The position numbers and the translations under genes were made by a program. Shown in pieces: positions 1 to 8,067 of a stretch of DNA of 36,457 nt. The notes beneath the pieces are model-generated. The model was not told where the DNA came from. It did not search any database and worked only from the letters and a program-made list of their open reading frames with translations. The stretch spans positions 1 to 36,457 of the forward strand of contig BNUF01000007.1 of the NCBI GenBank assembly GCA_025997155.1, written 5' to 3'. Every line of letters starts with the position of its first letter. The stretch's first letter is position 1. This stretch comes from Clostridia bacterium (GTDB lineage Bacteria > Bacillota > Clostridia > Lachnospirales > WQUN01).

Positions 1-78
1 CTCATTAACTTCACTTTTTAAATGACCATTCTTCAATGCGTTCAACGCTTTTTCCCTTAAATCTATTGAATATGCCAT
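1..78 (-). CDS. IS630-type transposase, N-terminal fragment cut by window edge
   Basis: Reading leftward from an ATG at 76-78, the minus strand gives 26 codons without a stop up to the first base. The product begins MAYSIDLREKALNALKNG. The opening 'YS-DLR-K' followed by a short helix is the typical start of IS630-family transposases, the N-terminal helix-turn-helix that binds the element's ends. The catalytic DDE domain would lie outside the window. The transposase start is only about 30 bp from the stop of the next minus-strand gene (109-336), so the IS end probably lies around 110-127. IS630/Tc1-type elements insert at TA, and a TATA occurs at 124-127. The family call rests on a short stretch but a characteristic one. 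Whether the element is intact cannot be seen. Confidence 0.7.
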   Translation of the reverse strand, partial: MAYSIDLREKALNALKNGHLKSEVNE

Positions 79-108
79 ACTTTTATTTTAACACATCTAT
101 TCAATATT

Positions 109-336
109 TTAAATAGCCTTGACTATAGTCGCGGGATAACCTCGAAAGGTCTCGGACGATAACAACCTTAACTTCACCGGATTTAATGAATCAAGATATT
201 TTTCTAATAGTCCAGAGTTTGGAGTGAATCGATGTTGAAAACCTCTAAAATATGCTAAATTATCCAACAACAAAATAGAGTTTAGGTCAAGTACACTATC
301 TGATTTTGTCATCATAGACCAAATAACTTCACTCAT
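109..336 (-). CDS. 75-aa protein of unknown function, possibly truncated by the adjacent IS
   Basis: This short gene starts at an ATG overlapping the stop of the upstream lipoprotein gene by an ATGA arrangement, so the two are probably translationally coupled. The product is soluble, with no signal peptide or membrane segment, and has a hydrophobic centre (LNSILLLDNLAYFRGFQHRF). I do not recognise a family. The frame closes at 109-111, close to the start of an IS630-type transposase. The last residues could therefore be read from IS DNA, and the original protein may have been longer. Alternatively it is a complete small partner of the lipoprotein. It lies in visibly A+T-rich DNA, unlike the PTS genes to the right. 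Confidence 0.5.
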   Translation of the reverse strand: MSEVIWSMMTKSDSVLDLNSILLLDNLAYFRGFQHRFTPNSGLLEKYLDSLNPVKLRLLSSETFRGYPATIVKAI

Positions 337-1112
337 CTCATATTCTCCTTAATCATTTCGCCGTCAATTACATCATAGAATCCCACCAGTTTATATGGCA
401 GATCGTTTTTTCTGAACATAACAATGAGACCTGTCCATTCCAATAAATCCATTTGCTCCTTAGTGCCAATACCTCTTTTTAAAGTCTGATACCCTTTGTT
501 TTCTTCATTTCTTACACAATAAACGTAAGCAGAATCACTAAAACCACTGATATAAAGTTGTTGTGCGATTTCATTTGATATTTTCATTTTTCGTTCTCTG
601 CTATTTTCCTCGTTTATATAAATTGTCAACTGAAATGCAGAGTGTATTTGTTGATAATTTTCCAATGCATCTTTGAATGTGGAATTTTTATCAAACCCAT
701 TAAATTTATATCCTAAACTGTATGCAATAACTTTGTTCTCGGGGTAAACCTCTGCAATAACATCTGAAATATATTTTCCATAATCGTCTCTTATAAGATA
801 AGCGAAGTAATCGTCATTACAAGCTATTTTCCCGTTCTTGTATAAAGATGCCGAAATATAAACAAAGTCTTTTTCAGGTATAGATTCAGCCTCAAATTTA
901 TATTGGCAATACTTGAAACTCATAGGATTCGTAAATGTTATCTCAAAGTCTTTATCATATTTTTCTTTAAGATATCCTACTATTTGTCTCTTAGCCTCAT
1001 CATCAGAAACTTTTGAACGTAATTGCAGACTTGAATTTGCGGCACAACTTGACAAAAAAAACAATACTACTAATCCAATAATCGCAAAAAATTTATATAC
1101 ACTTTTAAGCAT
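333..1112 (-). CDS. Predicted lipoprotein of unknown function
   Basis: The 259-aa product begins MLKSVYKFFAIIGLVVLFFL and continues SSCAANSS. This is a type II signal peptide with lipobox L-S-S-C, so it should be exported and lipid-anchored on the outer face of the membrane. I chose the ATG at 1110-1112 because GAGGTGAT sits about 8-10 bases upstream; a TTG two codons earlier would be too close to that site. The mature part is mixed alpha/beta, rich in Lys, Asp and Tyr, with no motif I can name. Its stop overlaps the ATG of the 75-aa gene. The DNA is A+T-rich and the locus sits beside an IS, which suggests acquired DNA. Function is unknown. Confidence 0.7.
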   Translation of the reverse strand: MLKSVYKFFAIIGLVVLFFLSSCAANSSLQLRSKVSDDEAKRQIVGYLKEKYDKDFEITFTNPMSFKYCQYKFEAESIPEKDFVYISASLYKNGKIACNDDYFAYLIRDDYGKYISDVIAEVYPENKVIAYSLGYKFNGFDKNSTFKDALENYQQIHSAFQLTIYINEENSRERKMKISNEIAQQLYISGFSDSAYVYCVRNEENKGYQTLKRGIGTKEQMDLLEWTGLIVMFRKNDLPYKLVGFYDVIDGEMIKENMR

Positions 1113-1364
1113 AAACAAGTATCACCTCGAAATACTTGAAATAAATCTATTAGAATTTTTAAATTTATAAGATAGAGCAAATATTAATTAATTTAATTTA
1201 CAATATCTTACAACAAAACTTTGAAAAGCGAAACAATAAACTATTATGTTGTATTATATAAAAAATAATCTATTTAGTCAATATAATTATATAAACAAAA
1301 ATAGAAGTTTGATTAAAAATAAAAATTTGTAACTATATATATGATACTTAGTAGATAAAAAATA
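1113..1364. other. A+T-rich intergenic stretch
   Basis: About 250 bp of very A+T-rich DNA separate the lipoprotein gene from the 63-aa gene. The ribosome site for the lipoprotein (GAGGTGAT, near 1121-1128 on the minus strand) lies at its left end. Several TATAAT-like strings occur, as expected by chance at this composition, so I assign no promoter. I see no gene, hairpin terminator or repeat array. Confidence 0.5.
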
Positions 1365-1556
1365 TCATTTCCCATAATCCTGAACCATTTTTTTTAGATA
1401 ACCAAAACGATAAGTTATATTGTGGCGCATATTCATTTCATTGTACAAATTTTTTAAGTGATGAAATGCTTCGCGGTCAGTTCGATACTCTAAACAAAGC
1501 AAACCATTAAGCAACTCTACCTGTTCATAAGTAAATTCATTATCACAAGCATCCAT
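1365..1556 (-). CDS. 63-aa protein of unknown function, possibly a C-terminal remnant
   Basis: The product is charged and helical, ending HNITYRFGYLKKMVQDYGK. No good ribosome site precedes the ATG at 1554-1556, and the frame stays open eight codons further upstream to a TAG. It may therefore be the tail of a longer decayed gene. The ending (asparagine- and arginine-rich helix, then RFGYLKK) faintly recalls the C-termini of some Clostridia replication-initiator-type proteins; this is only an impression. No operon partner is evident. It lies at the junction between A+T-rich island DNA and the PTS operon. Confidence 0.3.
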   Translation of the reverse strand: MDACDNEFTYEQVELLNGLLCLEYRTDREAFHHLKNLYNEMNMRHNITYRFGYLKKMVQDYGK

Positions 1557-1580
1557 CAGAAACTCAATTCGTTTAACGTT

Positions 1581-1691
1581 CTACAGTAAACTCTGCAAAC
1601 CCTCGCGGTTTGTATTTTCCCTCCGATTCGATTTATTTACCGTATTGGTAAGCTCCAATATCTTCGCGTACTCGTCGGCGTAGTTAAACAC
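1581..1691 (-). pseudogene. Possible 36-codon gene remnant
   Basis: Between the PTS terminator and the 63-aa gene, the minus strand has a short open frame reading VFNYADEYAKILELTNTVNK and ending at TAG (1581-1583). Its codons (GCC, GAC, GAG, GCG) look like the balanced chromosomal genes rather than the A+T-rich island. It has no ATG or ribosome site. An ATG slightly upstream (about 1710) is in another frame and stops after eight codons. It could be a fragment of a deleted chromosomal gene left at the island border, or chance. Confidence 0.2.
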
Positions 1692-1718
1692 AATTATTTC
1701 CGAATTTCATATAAAAGC

Positions 1719-1760
1719 AAAAATCCCCTGTGAGTATTTCCTACCCACAAGAGATTTTTT
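1719..1760 (-). terminator. Rho-independent terminator of the pts operon
   Basis: Forty bases past the ptsI stop, the minus-strand RNA can form a long stem (AAAAATCTCTTGTGGG with CTCACAGGGGATTTTT, using G-U pairs) around a 9-base loop, ending in a T run. It is placed to end the ptsG-ptsH-ptsI transcript. Confidence 0.75.
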
Positions 1761-1800
1761 ACTCAAATTATTTTTTTGATTCGCAGTTTTACATCGGTAA

Positions 1801-3420
1801 TTATTCTATTTCGCGTATTATCTTACGGATAGGGAGTACAAACGATGGCGACACAGAAAGTTCGTCAACGCCCATTTCAACGAATTTCGTCGTCAAGGTG
1901 AGGTCCGCGCCAAGTTCCCCGCAGATACCCGCCCAGATACCGTTTTCGTGGGCGTTGTCAACGACTGTCTGTATCATTCGCAAAACGGCGGGGTGGTGCG
2001 TGTCGCACAGCGCGTCGATTTTGCGGTTTTGGCGGTCCACCGCGAGCGTGTACTGGGTGAGGTCGTTCGTCCCGATACTAAAGAAATCGACTTCTTTCGC
2101 GAGCAAGTCGCTTATGATAACGGCGGCGGGCGTTTCAATCATAATACCCTGTTCGACGTTTCCATATTTTATGTTGTGCGAGTCAAGTTCGTCTTTGACT
2201 TCCTTGACAATCAGCTTGATTTTGCGAACCTCGTCAACCGAAATAATCATAGGGTACATTACGGCGATATTCCCGAAGGCACTTGCCCGAAACAAGGCGC
2301 GTAACTGCGTTTTGAACACGTCCACGCGGTCAAGGCAGATACGGATTGCGCGGTATCCCATTGCGGGATTTTCCTCTTTTGGGATATTGAAGTAATCCGC
2401 CTGTTTGTCCGCGCCTATGTCGAGCGTTCGTATGATAACCTTTTTGCCTGACATAGTTTCGGCGACTTGTTTGTATGCCTTGAATTGCGCGTCTTCCGAC
2501 GGATAGTTGTCACTTTCAAGGTATAAAAACTCACTTCGAAAAAGCCCTATGCCTTTCGCGTCGTTCGCCAAAACCGCCGCCAAGTCGCCCACGCTCGCGA
2601 TATTTGCGTAAAGGCGTATTTTGCGTCCGCTTTTCGTCTGGTCGTCTTTTCCTTTTAGTTCAAGAAGCAGGAGACGTTTTTCCGCCTCGCGTTCCTGAAC
2701 TTTTTTAAACTTGTCAATAGTTTCCAAGTCGGGGTCGATATAAAAAGCCCCTCCGAACCCGTCTATGATTGCGGTGCGTCCGCTCCACGCCGGAGAAATC
2801 CTTATCCCCGTAATCGCGGGAATGTTCATAGTCCGCGCAAGTATCGCGGTGTGGGAATTTGTCGAACCGCTTTGTAGCGCGAACCCCAGAAGTTTCTCCT
2901 TATCCATTTGTACTGTTTCGCTCGGCACGAGGTCGTCCGCCACAACGATAACGGGGTACTCAAAGTTGGGTTCTCGCGACACGCCCAAAAGCACGCTCAC
3001 CACGCGTCCCGAAATATCCAAAATATCCGCGGCGCGTCCGTGCATATAGTCGCTCTCCGGAAGTGACGAAAAGGTTTTTGAAAAGTTGTCGCCCGTGACC
3101 GCCGCCGCGTATTCGGCGTTCACCTTTTGCGTCTTGATTATGTCGACGATAGTATCAATGAAATCGTCGTCGTCAAGGAGCATTTCGTGAACCTCGAAAA
3201 TCGCCGCCTCGTTCTCGCCGACTTTTTTAAGCGCCTGTTCATACAATCCGTGGATTTGCTCCTGAGCCTTAATCCGCGCCGCCTCGAACCGCTCTATTTC
3301 AGCCTCGATTTCGCCCTCGCCGATTGTCCTTCTTTTCACGTTGCTGTCGGCTTTTCCGTAAAAAAGCACCGTGCCGATTGAAACGCCGTTGTATATGCTT
3401 TTTCCCTCAAATTTTTCCAT
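1801..3420 (-). CDS. ptsI: PTS enzyme I (phosphoenolpyruvate-protein phosphotransferase)
   Basis: This cytoplasmic enzyme takes phosphate from PEP and passes it to HPr, the first step of PTS sugar uptake. The product has 539 aa, slightly shorter than the usual ~570. In order it shows the N-terminal HPr-binding helices, the phospho-histidine domain with GSTNSHTAILAR (His190), and the PEP-binding barrel with GLFRSEFLY, IMIETPAA and FFSIGTNDLTQYTLAVDR. Near the C-terminus is GICGELGAD with the active-site Cys500. In most members this last motif reads G-M-C-G-E-M-A, so LGAD is a mild variant. AAGGGTGAT precedes the ATG. It is the last gene of the operon, 10 bp after ptsH, and is followed by a terminator. 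Identification is secure. Confidence 0.96.
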   Translation of the reverse strand: MEKFEGKSIYNGVSIGTVLFYGKADSNVKRRTIGEGEIEAEIERFEAARIKAQEQIHGLYEQALKKVGENEAAIFEVHEMLLDDDDFIDTIVDIIKTQKVNAEYAAAVTGDNFSKTFSSLPESDYMHGRAADILDISGRVVSVLLGVSREPNFEYPVIVVADDLVPSETVQMDKEKLLGFALQSGSTNSHTAILARTMNIPAITGIRISPAWSGRTAIIDGFGGAFYIDPDLETIDKFKKVQEREAEKRLLLLELKGKDDQTKSGRKIRLYANIASVGDLAAVLANDAKGIGLFRSEFLYLESDNYPSEDAQFKAYKQVAETMSGKKVIIRTLDIGADKQADYFNIPKEENPAMGYRAIRICLDRVDVFKTQLRALFRASAFGNIAVMYPMIISVDEVRKIKLIVKEVKDELDSHNIKYGNVEQGIMIETPAAVIISDLLAKEVDFFSIGTNDLTQYTLAVDRQNRKIDALCDTHHPAVLRMIQTVVDNAHENGIWAGICGELGADLTLTTKFVEMGVDELSVSPSFVLPIRKIIREIE

Positions 3421-3430
3421 TATATCACCC

Positions 3431-3685
3431 TTACAGGTTTTCTTTCAAAAAAGTTTCGATTGTCGCCGCAGAAACGTCTTCGTCCTCACCGTTAACGTTT
3501 ACGGTTATTGTACTCCCTTTTTTAGCTCCCAGTCCCATAAGTGCCATAGCGGAAGCTTTAACGGTTTTTTCGCCTAGGGTGACGGTAACCAAAGACTTGA
3601 ATTTCTTCGCCTCTTTCACCAAAAGCCCCGCAGGACGTGCGTGAATCCCGATTTCGTCGGTGATTGTGTAGTCAAAAGTCTTCAT
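3431..3685 (-). CDS. ptsH: Phosphocarrier protein HPr
   Basis: HPr shuttles phosphate from enzyme I to the EIIA domain of the permease. The 84-aa product has the usual length. It carries the active-site histidine in GIHARPAG (His15). The second conserved segment, KASAMALMGLGAKKG, has a serine at 45 aligned with the regulatory Ser46 of Bacillus HPr, the site used by HPr kinase for catabolite repression. This is consistent with CcpA/HPr-Ser-P control, although no HPr kinase gene is in the window. It lies between ptsG and ptsI on the same strand with short gaps, so all three are probably co-transcribed. Confidence 0.96.
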   Translation of the reverse strand: MKTFDYTITDEIGIHARPAGLLVKEAKKFKSLVTVTLGEKTVKASAMALMGLGAKKGSTITVNVNGEDEDVSAATIETFLKENL

Positions 3686-3701
3686 AAAACATTCTCCTCA
3701 T

Positions 3702-5849
3702 CTATTTTATTTCGATTATATCCTGCCCAAAAGTAACGCTGCCTTTCGGGAGATTAGAAACATCGGTGTAATCGTCCGTGTTTGTGATGATTACGGGGGT
3801 TACGACGGGGTATCCCGCCTCTTTAATCAGAGCTATGTCGAATTCGTTTAGGATATCGCCTTTTTTGATTTTGTCGTCTTCCTTGACCTTTATGCTAAAA
3901 CCCTTGCCGCCTAGCTTCACGGTGTCAACGCCAACGTGGATTAACACCTCGACGCCGTCGTCCGAAGTTATGCCGATAGCGTGGCTTGTTTCGGCGACGG
4001 AGGTTACCGTGCCGTCAAAGGGGGCTTTTACGACGCCGACTGTCGGGATAACCGCCGCGCCCTTGCCTAGGATTTCGCCCGCGAAAACGTCGTCAGGCAC
4101 TTCGCTAAGCGGGATTAACTCGCCCTCGAGAGGGGAGGAGATATTGCCCGTAAAGGCGGCGGAAGGAGCTGCGGCGGGTTTGGGTTCTTCCTTAAGAGAA
4201 ACGATAACGGGGGAGTCCGACGCGGGGGATTCCAAATAGTCCTCAAGGTTCGATTTCACGATTGTCACACGCGGTCCGAATATTACCTGTATGCCCGTTC
4301 CTTTGCACACAACGCCCGACGCGCCCGTTTGCCCCTTAAGAATCTCCTGTTTAACAAGGTTCTCGTTTTTAACCGTTACCCTAAGGCGCGTCGCGCAGCA
4401 GTCAACGTCGCTTATGTTCGCCTTGCCGCCCAGCCCGATTGTGATTATCGCCGAAAGTTCGTCGCCCTTGTTTTCGGAAACCGCGCCGCCGCTCTCTCGT
4501 CCGCGGTAATCGTCTTTTGTGAAGAGTTTTACCTCGCCGTCGCCCTCTTCGCGTCCCGGGGTTTTAAGGTCGAGTTTTTTAATAAGGAAAGTGAAAATCC
4601 CGTAGTACAGTACAAAATAAATCGCGCCGATAATCGGAATCCAAATCCAGCTCGTTTTCGAGTTGCCGGGCAGTATCCCGAATAAGGCAAGGTCGATTAG
4701 CCCGCCCGAGAACGTAAGCCCCACGCCGACATTGAGCGCGTGGGCAATCATATACGCCAAACCGCCGAGAATGACGTGGATAACGAACAAGACGGGAGCG
4801 ACAAAGAGGAAAGTGAACTCAATCGGTTCTGTGATACCCGTGAAGAAGGAGGTGAGCGCCGCCGAAAGGAGCAAGCCGCCGACTACCGCCTTTTTTTCAG
4901 GTTTGGCGCATTTGTACATAGCAAGCGCCGCGCCGGGAAGTCCGAACATCATAAATATGAACTCGCCCGAGAAATACTGGGTGGCGTCCGAGTTGAAGTG
5001 GGTGATAAGCTGCATATTGGCGAGTTCGGCGAAAAACGCCTTTTGTCCGCCCGCGACATTTACCGTTTGCACCGCTCCGTCAACCATTTCTTTTACGGGG
5101 AAAACGCCGCCGATTTCCGTGTACCAAAAAGGCATATAGAAAACGTGATGCAGACCGAAAGGAATGAGGGCGCGTTTTATAAGCCCAAATATCAGCGTGC
5201 CGACAAGCCCCGCCGACTGCATACCCTCGCCGATAAGGGCGATTCCCTGCTGAAACACGGGCCATATGAAGTACATAAGAATACCGACAAATACATACGC
5301 CACAGTAACTACTATCGGTACGAAACGCGTCCCGCCGAAAAACGACAGGGCGGGGGGGAGTTCCTTTTTGTAGTATCTGTTATGCAAAGCCGCCACGCCA
5401 AGCCCGACGACGATACCGCCGAAAACGCCCATTTGCAGGGAGTTAAGCCCGACGACGGACGCGAGCTGCCCGTCCTTGAAAACTTTGCCGCCCGCCACCG
5501 CGATTTTAACCATTGCCGCAATCGACGCGTGCATTACAAAAAAGCCGACCGCCGCCGCAAGCGTCGCGACTTCCTTTTCTTTCTTAGCCATACCGAGGGC
5601 GATACCCATAGCGAACAATATCGGCAAATTCCCGAATATTACGTCGCCCGCCTCGCGCATTACGGTGAGCACGGCGTTTAGCGCGGTGCCTTCCCCCAGA
5701 ACGTTCTGGAGGTTGTACGCCTCAATCATACTTTCGTTGGTAAAAGAACCGCCTAGCCCGAGCAGCAAGCCCGCGACGGGTAAAAGCGCAATCGGGAGCA
5801 TAAAAGAACGCCCGATGCGCTGGAGAACGCCAAAAACGCCTGATTTCAT
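3702..5849 (-). CDS. ptsG: PTS sugar permease EIICBA, probably glucose-specific
   Basis: This membrane permease imports and phosphorylates a hexose. The product is 715 aa in order IIC-IIB-IIA. The IIC domain (about 1-425) is a multi-helix domain with FGLHHVFYMPFWY and GITEPIEFTFLFVAPVLF. The IIB domain (about 460-540) has the phosphocysteine in DCCATRLRV (Cys485). The IIA domain (about 570-700) has VLIHVGVDTV (phospho-His638) and the helper His623. The IIC motifs resemble glucose permeases more than N-acetylglucosamine ones, but specificity is inferred. I start at the ATG at 5847-5849: AAAGGTGAT lies seven bases upstream, and a longer reading would run through the promoter at 5890-5918. No antiterminator hairpin fits in the ~35-nt leader. 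Confidence 0.9.
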   Translation of the reverse strand: MKSGVFGVLQRIGRSFMLPIALLPVAGLLLGLGGSFTNESMIEAYNLQNVLGEGTALNAVLTVMREAGDVIFGNLPILFAMGIALGMAKKEKEVATLAAAVGFFVMHASIAAMVKIAVAGGKVFKDGQLASVVGLNSLQMGVFGGIVVGLGVAALHNRYYKKELPPALSFFGGTRFVPIVVTVAYVFVGILMYFIWPVFQQGIALIGEGMQSAGLVGTLIFGLIKRALIPFGLHHVFYMPFWYTEIGGVFPVKEMVDGAVQTVNVAGGQKAFFAELANMQLITHFNSDATQYFSGEFIFMMFGLPGAALAMYKCAKPEKKAVVGGLLLSAALTSFFTGITEPIEFTFLFVAPVLFVIHVILGGLAYMIAHALNVGVGLTFSGGLIDLALFGILPGNSKTSWIWIPIIGAIYFVLYYGIFTFLIKKLDLKTPGREEGDGEVKLFTKDDYRGRESGGAVSENKGDELSAIITIGLGGKANISDVDCCATRLRVTVKNENLVKQEILKGQTGASGVVCKGTGIQVIFGPRVTIVKSNLEDYLESPASDSPVIVSLKEEPKPAAAPSAAFTGNISSPLEGELIPLSEVPDDVFAGEILGKGAAVIPTVGVVKAPFDGTVTSVAETSHAIGITSDDGVEVLIHVGVDTVKLGGKGFSIKVKEDDKIKKGDILNEFDIALIKEAGYPVVTPVIITNTDDYTDVSNLPKGSVTFGQDIIEIK

Positions 5850-5889
5850 TGTGCTAATCACCTTTATATGTATATTTTTGTTAGAATAA

Positions 5890-5918
5890 ATTTTAGCACA
5901 TATAAAGGAGACTGTCAA
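5890..5918 (-). promoter_or_regulatory. Sigma-A promoter of ptsG-ptsH-ptsI
   Basis: On the minus strand, TTGACA (5913-5918) is followed after exactly 17 bp by TAAAAT (5890-5895). Transcription would start near 5883, leaving a leader of about 35 nt. This sets the ptsG start and excludes a GlcT/LicT-type leader. Confidence 0.8.
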
Positions 5919-5991
5919 CAATCTTTGGCGTGATTATTTTCTTAAACTTTGGAAATACTTTACTTAAAATATTATATAAAGGGGCATACAT

Positions 5992-6594
5992 ATGCTGGGT
6001 AGGTTGTTTGACGCGAAAATCTTTGTAATATCGGTATTGGCGGGGGTTATAGTCACGGCGGCGGGAGCGTCCTACGCGGAGCGAACCGAAAAAGGGATTA
6101 CCGACAACGTAATCCGTCTGCATATATTGGCGAACAGCGACCGCGAAATCGACCAGACGCTCAAGCTCCGCGTGCGCGACGAAATTTTGGCGCGCTACGG
6201 CGAAATCCTTAACGGAAAAGACATATCCTCCGCCCGTTCCCTGATTCTCGAAAATTTGCCCAAGATACAGGAAACCGCCCAAAACGCGGTTTATTCTGGC
6301 GGAGCAGCTTACAGCGTTAGCGCGAAACTCGAAAAAAGCGCGTTCCCGACGAAAACATACGGCGACATCGCCCTCCCCGCCGGGACATACGAGGCGCTTA
6401 GAATCGAAATAGGCGCGGCAAAGGGACGCAACTGGTGGTGCGTAATGTTCCCGCCCCTTTGCTTTGTGGACGCGGCGCAAGTTTCCGACGAGATGAAAGA
6501 CAAACTGCGCGAAAACCTGCCCGCCGAAAGCTATAATGTCGTCACGAATCCTGTCAAGGTGAAATTCAAGATTGTCGAAATCTTTCACAAATAG
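5992..6594 (+). CDS. spoIIR: Stage II sporulation protein R
   Basis: SpoIIR is made in the forespore and secreted toward the mother cell, where it triggers SpoIIGA to process pro-sigma-E. The 200-aa product has one N-terminal hydrophobic segment (about 9-27), then the family hallmarks IRLHILANSDREIDQTLKL and GRNWWCVMFPPLCFVD. AAAGGGG lies nine bases before the ATG. The upstream GGAAATACTT (5951-5960) resembles the -10 of forespore sigma-F promoters, but no convincing -35 partner is seen. The gene is divergent from ptsG and its 3' end overlaps the convergent Rrf2 gene by 10 bp. It is good evidence that the host can sporulate. Confidence 0.93.
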   Translation: MLGRLFDAKIFVISVLAGVIVTAAGASYAERTEKGITDNVIRLHILANSDREIDQTLKLRVRDEILARYGEILNGKDISSARSLILENLPKIQETAQNAVYSGGAAYSVSAKLEKSAFPTKTYGDIALPAGTYEALRIEIGAAKGRNWWCVMFPPLCFVDAAQVSDEMKDKLRENLPAESYNVVTNPVKVKFKIVEIFHK

Positions 6595-7025
6595 AACATA
6601 TAGCCCTCCGCCGCCTGCTTTTCGCTCTCCGCCACAAGTTCGTCAAGCGTCACGCAAAGAGAGTCGCGAATAGCTTTGTCAACCTTCTCAAAAACCATAT
6701 CCCGCATAGCGCTCTCGATGAATTTTTCGTTTTCCTCAATCGTGTTTTCGGTTTTCTCGAACATAGAAGTCTCGATGGAGTACAAAATGTCGCCCGCCGT
6801 GATTTCGGACGGGTTTTTCATTAGGCGGTAGCCGCCCTGCGCCCCTTTTGTCGACGAAACAAGTTCCGCCCTCTTTAGCAGTGAAAAAACCTGCTCAAGG
6901 TAAATTTTTGAAATATCAAGGCGTTTAGCCAGACTTATTATTGTAACGTACTCCTGCGCGCGGTAACTCTGCGCCAAACATATCATAGCGGACAGACCGT
7001 ACCGCGCCTTTACGGATATTCTCAC
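6585..7025 (-). CDS. Rrf2-family transcriptional regulator
   Basis: The 146-aa product starts VRISVKARYGLSAMICLA from a GTG at 7023-7025, with GGGGTG six bases upstream; this matches the family's usual start. It has the winged-helix DNA-binding domain (about 1-60) and the signature GAQGGYRL. The three clustered cysteines that hold an Fe-S cluster in IscR are absent: only one cysteine near the N-terminus and one near residue 120 are seen. It is therefore more like CymR-type members that sense via partner proteins. No cysteine or Fe-S biosynthesis gene is adjacent, so the target cannot be inferred. It is 17 bp downstream of the broken HaeII gene. Confidence 0.88.
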   Translation of the reverse strand: MRISVKARYGLSAMICLAQSYRAQEYVTIISLAKRLDISKIYLEQVFSLLKRAELVSSTKGAQGGYRLMKNPSEITAGDILYSIETSMFEKTENTIEENEKFIESAMRDMVFEKVDKAIRDSLCVTLDELVAESEKQAAEGYMFYL

Positions 7026-7042
7026 AAAATACACCCCGTGTC

Positions 7043-8067
7043 TTATGTTAAACTTGAACTCCAAAACTCATTATGAATATCGTCATATCCGCGTTCTTTC
7101 AGTATATCAGGAATTTCAGATAATGACGGAAATTCATTTGATATTTCAAAACACAAACAGGACAATAAGTCATCGCCTAGAACATCGGCATACTTACCGC
7201 GCAATGCTTTTTCGTACCATTCGATAAGGTTCGTTTCGGTAACAACGCTTTGTATTTTATTCCGCCAACCTATTTGATTAAGCAACGACAATATCAACCG
7301 TTCCTCCGCGTCTTTGCAGACGATAACTATTTTGTCGCTTGAAACACCGTCAACTATTTCATTCGCTAAATCTTCATTAAGGCTTAAATGTTTTATCTGA
7401 ATAGCCGGACCCCAGTTAGAATACATATCAAGCCCCCTGTCGGCGGCATTTGTTACGCCGACACGAAAAACTTGCGCGTTTTGAACGCTTTTAGCGTTAT
7501 CCGTGTCAAGGCACATAATCATTTTTGCGAAATCGACAAATTCCGTTAACAAGTCTTGTTTCTTTTCGCTGAAACGCGGATACAAGCGTTGAAAACAAGG
7601 CTTTTATCTATACTCCGCTTTAATCCCGCTTAATTACGGAAAGAGTTTATGAACGCGGCAACCTCGAAATTTTCTTTTGCGGCGTTAAGGCAATAATTCA
7701 AGGCTTCCGATAATTGCGTGTGCCTGTTTGTAAAATGTCCGTAAATATACGCTTCTACCGCGCCAGACGTGCGGACATTCTCTTGACCTAGTACATTCAG
7801 CACTTGCGGCGGTATTGCGTTGTCGTTAAATAAGTCGTCTTGAAATCGCGCGCTGCTTGTACATGTACGACCGAGCAATACACGACTAATCTTATCACGC
7901 CATTTTTTGCTTGCGTTGCGGTAATCGTCAAGGTTTAACAAGTCTACCGTACCTTGCGATATTCTATGACGATATAGTATTTCCGCTATCTGAATAGGTT
8001 TGTAGAGGTGTACCCGTGATTTTTTGATAATCTTATCAAGCGCGGCTTTTGCCTGTTCAACGTCCAT
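7043..8067 (-). pseudogene. HaeII-type restriction endonuclease, broken gene
   Basis: The gene product would cut DNA at sites left unmethylated by the adjacent methyltransferase. Two minus-strand pieces read as one protein. Piece one (7630-8067, 145 aa) begins MDVEQAKAALDKIIKKSRVH; piece two (7043-about 7585) contains FRVGVTNAADRGLDMYSNWG and IVIVCKDAEERLILSLLNQIGW. Both resemble the HaeII endonuclease family, whose members are about 350 aa as I recall. Piece one ends at TAA (7630-7632), but the same frame continues past it as AGLKRSIDK, which also looks like family sequence. The coding frame then shifts between about 7605 and 7585. That is at least two lesions, with no good start for piece two. 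The 5' end overlaps the methyltransferase gene by 11 bp. Sequencing error is a less likely alternative. Confidence 0.72.

Noticed and set aside
4740..5681. 313-aa plus-strand open frame inside ptsG
   Set aside because: Its low-complexity, very charged product is the antisense of a conserved membrane domain; G+C-rich codons keep opposite frames open.
5850..5921. Longer start for ptsG
   Set aside because: It would be translated from sequence that holds the -10 and -35 boxes of the operon's promoter.
5893..6588. 231-aa minus-strand open frame opposite spoIIR
   Set aside because: It mirrors a well-recognised sporulation gene, has no family features and runs through the pts promoter.
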